This document shows positions 6,693 through 9,362 of a DNA stretch of 9,362 nt, piece after piece. The DNA comes from Bacteroidales bacterium (GTDB lineage Bacteria > Bacteroidota > Bacteroidia > Bacteroidales > UBA932): NCBI GenBank assembly GCA_024681565.1, contig JAILAO010000108.1, positions 1 to 9,362 of the forward strand, written 5' to 3'. The first letter of the stretch is position 1. Each line of letters opens with the position of its first letter. Under the pieces are notes generated by a model. It ran no database searches. It had not been told where the DNA came from and was given only the letters and a program-made list of their open reading frames with translations. The position numbers were made by a program, and so were the translations under genes.

Positions 6693-6794
6693 GTTATAAA
6701 CGGTTTAAAGGTTTGTTTCACGATGCTAATTTATAAAAATTCCACGAATAATTATTAACTTTACCCGATAGAAAATACTAAAGAAACAGCAGAT
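6693..6794. promoter_or_regulatory. AT-rich divergent promoter region (aquaporin and HerA-like genes)
   Basis: These 102 bases are much more AT-rich than the flanking genes and must hold both divergent promoters. The best rightward candidate is TAACTTTA at 6756-6763 (one mismatch to TAnnTTTG), about 31 bases before the ATG at 6795. The best leftward candidate is TAAATTAG on the minus strand at 6733-6726, about 33 bases before the ATG at 6692. Neither is a perfect match and no -33 element is convincing, so the exact sites are uncertain. Confidence 0.35.
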
Positions 6795-8423
6795 ATGTAC
6801 GACGCTACCCATGGACTTTATGTCGCCCACGGCCCCAACGGACCGATTTCCATTATCGGCAAGATGGCCAACCGCCACGGACTGATCGCCGGCGCCACCG
6901 GCACCGGCAAGACCGTCACCCTCCAGGTGCTGGCGGAGTCGTTCAGCCAGGCGGGTGTCCCCTGCTTCATGGCCGATATGAAAGGTGACCTGTCCGGCAT
7001 CAGCCAAGCCGGCCGGCTCAGCGGTTTCATCGAGAAACGCCTGCCCGAGTTCGGGATCCAGAATCCGCAGTTCGCCGGCTGCCCGACCCGTTTCTATGAC
7101 GTGTTCGGCGAGCAGGGCCATCCGATGCGCACGACCATCTCCAACATGGGACCCCAGCTGCTCAGCCGCCTGCTCGGTCTCAATGAGGTGCAGTCCGGCG
7201 TGATGGACATCGTCTTCCGGGTGGCCGATGACAAGGGCTTGCTGCTGATCGACATGAAGGACCTGCGCGCCATGCTGGGCTATGTGGCCGAGCATGCCGA
7301 GGAGTACAGCCGTACCTACGGCAATGTCTCCACCTCCAGCGTCGGTGCCATCCAGCGTTCGCTCCTGTCCCTGGAGAACCAGGGAGCGGAGAAGTTCTTT
7401 GCCGAGCCGTCCTTCGATATCCAGGATCTTTTTGCCGTGGATGCCGATGGCCGCGGCGTCATGAGCGTGCTGGCCGCCGACAAGCTGATGCTGAATCCCA
7501 AGCTCTATTCGACCTTCCTGCTCTGGCTGCTTTCCGACATCTATGCCACGATGCCTGAGGTCGGTGACCTGGAACTCCCGAAACTCGTGTTCTTCTTCGA
7601 CGAGGCCCATACCCTGTTTACGGACACGGCTCCGGCGCTGGTCAGCAAGATCGAACAGGTCGTCCGGCTGATCCGAAGCAAGGGCATCGGCGTCTATTTC
7701 ATCACGCAGAACCCTTCCGACATCCCTGACAGTGTGCTCGGTCAGCTGGGCAACCGTGTCCAGCACGCCCTGCGTGCCTATACCCCGAAAGACCAGAAGT
7801 CGGTGCGTGCCGCGGCCAACACCTTCCGCGTCACTCCGGCGTTCCAGGCCGAGCATGCCATCATGGCCCTGGAGACCGGTGAAGCGCTGGTCAGTTTCCT
7901 CGATCAGAAAGGCGCACCCAGCATCGTGGAACGTGCCAAGATCCTCTTCCCGCTCAGCCAGATCGGCCCCATCACGGCCGGACAGCGGCTGGATATCAAC
8001 AACGCCTCTGCTGTCGGCGGCAAATACGACCATGTGATCGACCGGGAGTCCGCGTTCGAGGTGCTGCTCGCCGATCAGCAGAAAGCCGAAGAGGAGCAGG
8101 CCAAGATGCAGGAACAGATCCAGAAGCAGAAAGAAGAGGCGGAGGAACTTGAATACCAGGAGCCCCGGAAGGCCACCAAGGCGTCCGGCCGGACCGCCAA
8201 ACCGGCCAAGGCCAAGAAGACCATTGCCGGTACCGTCGCCGCAGCCGCGGCGGCTGCAGCCATTTCCAGCGTCTCCCGCAGCGCCGGTACGGCGGTTGCC
8301 AATGCGGTGACCGGCAAAAAGAGCAAAAGCAAGAAATCTACGGCAGAAAAAGCCATCGGAAGCGCTACTTCCAGCGCCCTCCGCGCACTGACGCGGAGCA
8401 TCCTTGGCAGTTTGATCAAATAG
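6795..8423 (+). CDS. HerA-like P-loop ATPase, DUF853 family (YjgR-like)
   Basis: 542 residues. The family are cytoplasmic RecA-like ATPases of the HerA/FtsK branch, presumed hexameric DNA motors; the cellular role of YjgR-type members is poorly known. Seen: KMANRHGLIAGATGTGKT with Walker A at 33-40, the family signature around GVPCFMADMKGDLSG (54-68), Walker B at 264-270 (LVFFFDE) with Asp269 and Glu270, and a polar sensor region ITQNPSDIPDSVLGQLGNR (303-321). Residues about 425-455 are rich in Glu, Gln and Lys (likely coiled coil), 456-515 are a Lys/Ala-rich linker with a run of eight Ala, and 517-542 are a conserved-looking tail ending in LGSLIK. No HAS-barrel like that of archaeal HerA is present, which is normal for DUF853. 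The ATG at 6795 fits the family start; no Shine-Dalgarno is seen. Its stop directly touches the start of the M23 peptidase gene. Confidence 0.9.
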   Translation: MYDATHGLYVAHGPNGPISIIGKMANRHGLIAGATGTGKTVTLQVLAESFSQAGVPCFMADMKGDLSGISQAGRLSGFIEKRLPEFGIQNPQFAGCPTRFYDVFGEQGHPMRTTISNMGPQLLSRLLGLNEVQSGVMDIVFRVADDKGLLLIDMKDLRAMLGYVAEHAEEYSRTYGNVSTSSVGAIQRSLLSLENQGAEKFFAEPSFDIQDLFAVDADGRGVMSVLAADKLMLNPKLYSTFLLWLLSDIYATMPEVGDLELPKLVFFFDEAHTLFTDTAPALVSKIEQVVRLIRSKGIGVYFITQNPSDIPDSVLGQLGNRVQHALRAYTPKDQKSVRAAANTFRVTPAFQAEHAIMALETGEALVSFLDQKGAPSIVERAKILFPLSQIGPITAGQRLDINNASAVGGKYDHVIDRESAFEVLLADQQKAEEEQAKMQEQIQKQKEEAEELEYQEPRKATKASGRTAKPAKAKKTIAGTVAAAAAAAAISSVSRSAGTAVANAVTGKKSKSKKSTAEKAIGSATSSALRALTRSILGSLIK

Positions 8424-9362
8424 ATGAAAGCGCTCCTCCGAACCTGCCTCTGCCTCTCCTTATGCCTGCTGGCTTTTTCCTGCGACCGTAAGCCGAAGGA
8501 TCGACCGGAGCCCGACCTGCCGCCGGAGCCGGAAGTCGTGCCGCCGATCGGTTTCTTCGCCGACCGCTATGTGGCCGACACAATGTCCATCCGGACCGGC
8601 GAGACGTTCAGCGGACTGATGAACCGGCTCGGGATGGGGTCGCAGGCGACGTATGACCTGGTGCAACTCTGCGACACCCTGTTCGATGTCCGGAAACTGC
8701 GCGCGGGCAATGAAGTGCAGGCCTATTACAGTCCGGACAGTCTCCGCACCCTGCAGTATGTCGTATATGTCCAGAACCGGATCCGTTCCACGGTATTCCG
8801 CTGCGCGGATTCCCTGGCCATCTGGCATTTCGACAAGCCGGTCGTACATGAACGGCGCATCACGGACGTGATGATCACCAGTTCCCTATGGAATGATATG
8901 ATCGCCTCCGGAGGCTCTCCGGAACTCATCATGAATCTGGCGGACATCTATCAATGGAGCGTCAACTTCTTTGCGCTGCAGAAAGGAGACCGTTTCCGCA
9001 TGATCTATGACCAGACGCTCTGCGAGGGTGAGGTGGTTTCCATCGATACGGTCCATTTCTCGCTCTACAACGCGGCTTCCGGCAAGGAAGTCGCTGCCGT
9101 CCGCTTCGATACCGGAGAAGGCTCCCGCGGCACTTATTGGGACAAAGGCGGCGAGAGTCTCAAACGCATGTTCCTCAAGGCGCCGCTTAAATACAACCGT
9201 GTCAGCAGCGGTTTCTCATATGCCCGCAAGCATCCGGTGACCGGTGTCGTCCGGCCCCATACGGCTGTAGACTATGCTGCACCGACCGGCACGCCCGTCC
9301 ACGCCATCGGTGACGGTACGGTCATGCGTATCGGCTGGGACGGCGGTGGCGGCGGCAACCGC
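8424..9362 (+). CDS. M23 family metallopeptidase lipoprotein (cell-wall endopeptidase), 3' end missing
   Basis: Open from the ATG at 8424 to the window end, 313 residues visible. Residues 1-20 form a lipoprotein signal with lipobox AFSC (Cys20), followed by a Pro-rich, charged linker (21-42). Residues about 50-105 (MSIRTGETFSGLMNRLGM ... LRAGNEV) resemble the LysM/OapA-like module found in MepM-type peptidases, and a central beta domain follows (about 106-255). The catalytic domain starts near 260: SGFSYARKHPVTGVVRPH, then His279-x3-Asp283 as the first zinc ligands, and AAPTGTPVHAIGDGTV (285-300). The usual HxGxD has Ala281 instead of Gly. The second HxH motif lies beyond the window. Members cut peptide cross-links of peptidoglycan in the periplasm; some are inactive regulators, which cannot be judged here. 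The start codon follows the TAG of the HerA-like gene with no spacing, so the genes are almost certainly co-transcribed, probably translationally coupled. Confidence 0.9.
   Translation, partial: MKALLRTCLCLSLCLLAFSCDRKPKDRPEPDLPPEPEVVPPIGFFADRYVADTMSIRTGETFSGLMNRLGMGSQATYDLVQLCDTLFDVRKLRAGNEVQAYYSPDSLRTLQYVVYVQNRIRSTVFRCADSLAIWHFDKPVVHERRITDVMITSSLWNDMIASGGSPELIMNLADIYQWSVNFFALQKGDRFRMIYDQTLCEGEVVSIDTVHFSLYNAASGKEVAAVRFDTGEGSRGTYWDKGGESLKRMFLKAPLKYNRVSSGFSYARKHPVTGVVRPHTAVDYAAPTGTPVHAIGDGTVMRIGWDGGGGGNR

Noticed and set aside
6726..8033. 435-codon open frame on the - strand opposite the HerA-like gene
   Set aside because: Antisense to clear Walker A and B motifs; the translation is low in recognisable structure.
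8241..8257. 17-base palindrome (8-base arms, 1-base centre)
   Set aside because: It falls in the codons for a run of alanines, where GCN codons easily make such symmetry; no regulatory role is needed.

Overview
The window looks like a high-GC member of the Bacteroidales (phylum Bacteroidota), probably an uncultured gut or rumen lineage. The reasons are: two perfect TAnnTTTG promoter elements of the Bacteroidota sigma factor, AT-rich intergenic gaps between GC-rich genes, no clear Shine-Dalgarno sequences, several lipoprotein signals, and protein families I associate with this phylum (a DUF6935-like lipoprotein, a '5-fold beta-flower' repeat protein, a beta-helix/TIM-barrel glycan enzyme). The genus cannot be fixed from the sequence.

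Layout. 1-834 (+) is the 3' part of an oligogalacturonate-lyase-like beta-propeller gene. A perfect 16-bp stem-loop (850-886) serves as a shared terminator with the convergent unit that follows. 887-2296 (-) is a two-gene unit: a DUF6935-like lipoprotein, then nudC, an NAD-capped RNA/NAD pyrophosphohydrolase. At 2331-2358 two perfect -7 elements face away from each other as an inverted repeat and drive the lipoprotein unit leftward and a 1043-residue secreted protein rightward (2380-5511). That large protein has a pectate-lyase-type beta-helix half, a TIM-barrel-like half and a small C-terminal beta domain. It is followed after 35 bases by a small secreted protein built of six 16-residue repeats (5547-5954). 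A second perfect 16-bp stem-loop (5970-6004) ends this unit and the convergent aquaporin gene (6024-6692, -). An AT-rich divergent gap (6693-6794) separates aquaporin from a rightward pair: a HerA-like DUF853 ATPase (6795-8423) and, with no base between stop and start, a lipoprotein M23 peptidase (8424 to the window end, truncated).

How the genes may work together. The oligogalacturonate-lyase-like fragment and the beta-helix/TIM-barrel protein both point to pectin-type glycan breakdown, but no SusC/SusD pair, sensor or transporter is visible and a terminator separates them, so a polysaccharide utilization locus is only a hypothesis. nudC, aquaporin and the HerA-like ATPase are housekeeping functions. 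The most uncertain and interesting parts are the large orphan glycan enzyme with its repeat-protein neighbour, the face-to-back promoter palindrome, and the ATPase/cell-wall peptidase coupling. No RNA gene, CRISPR array, insertion sequence or integration site was seen.
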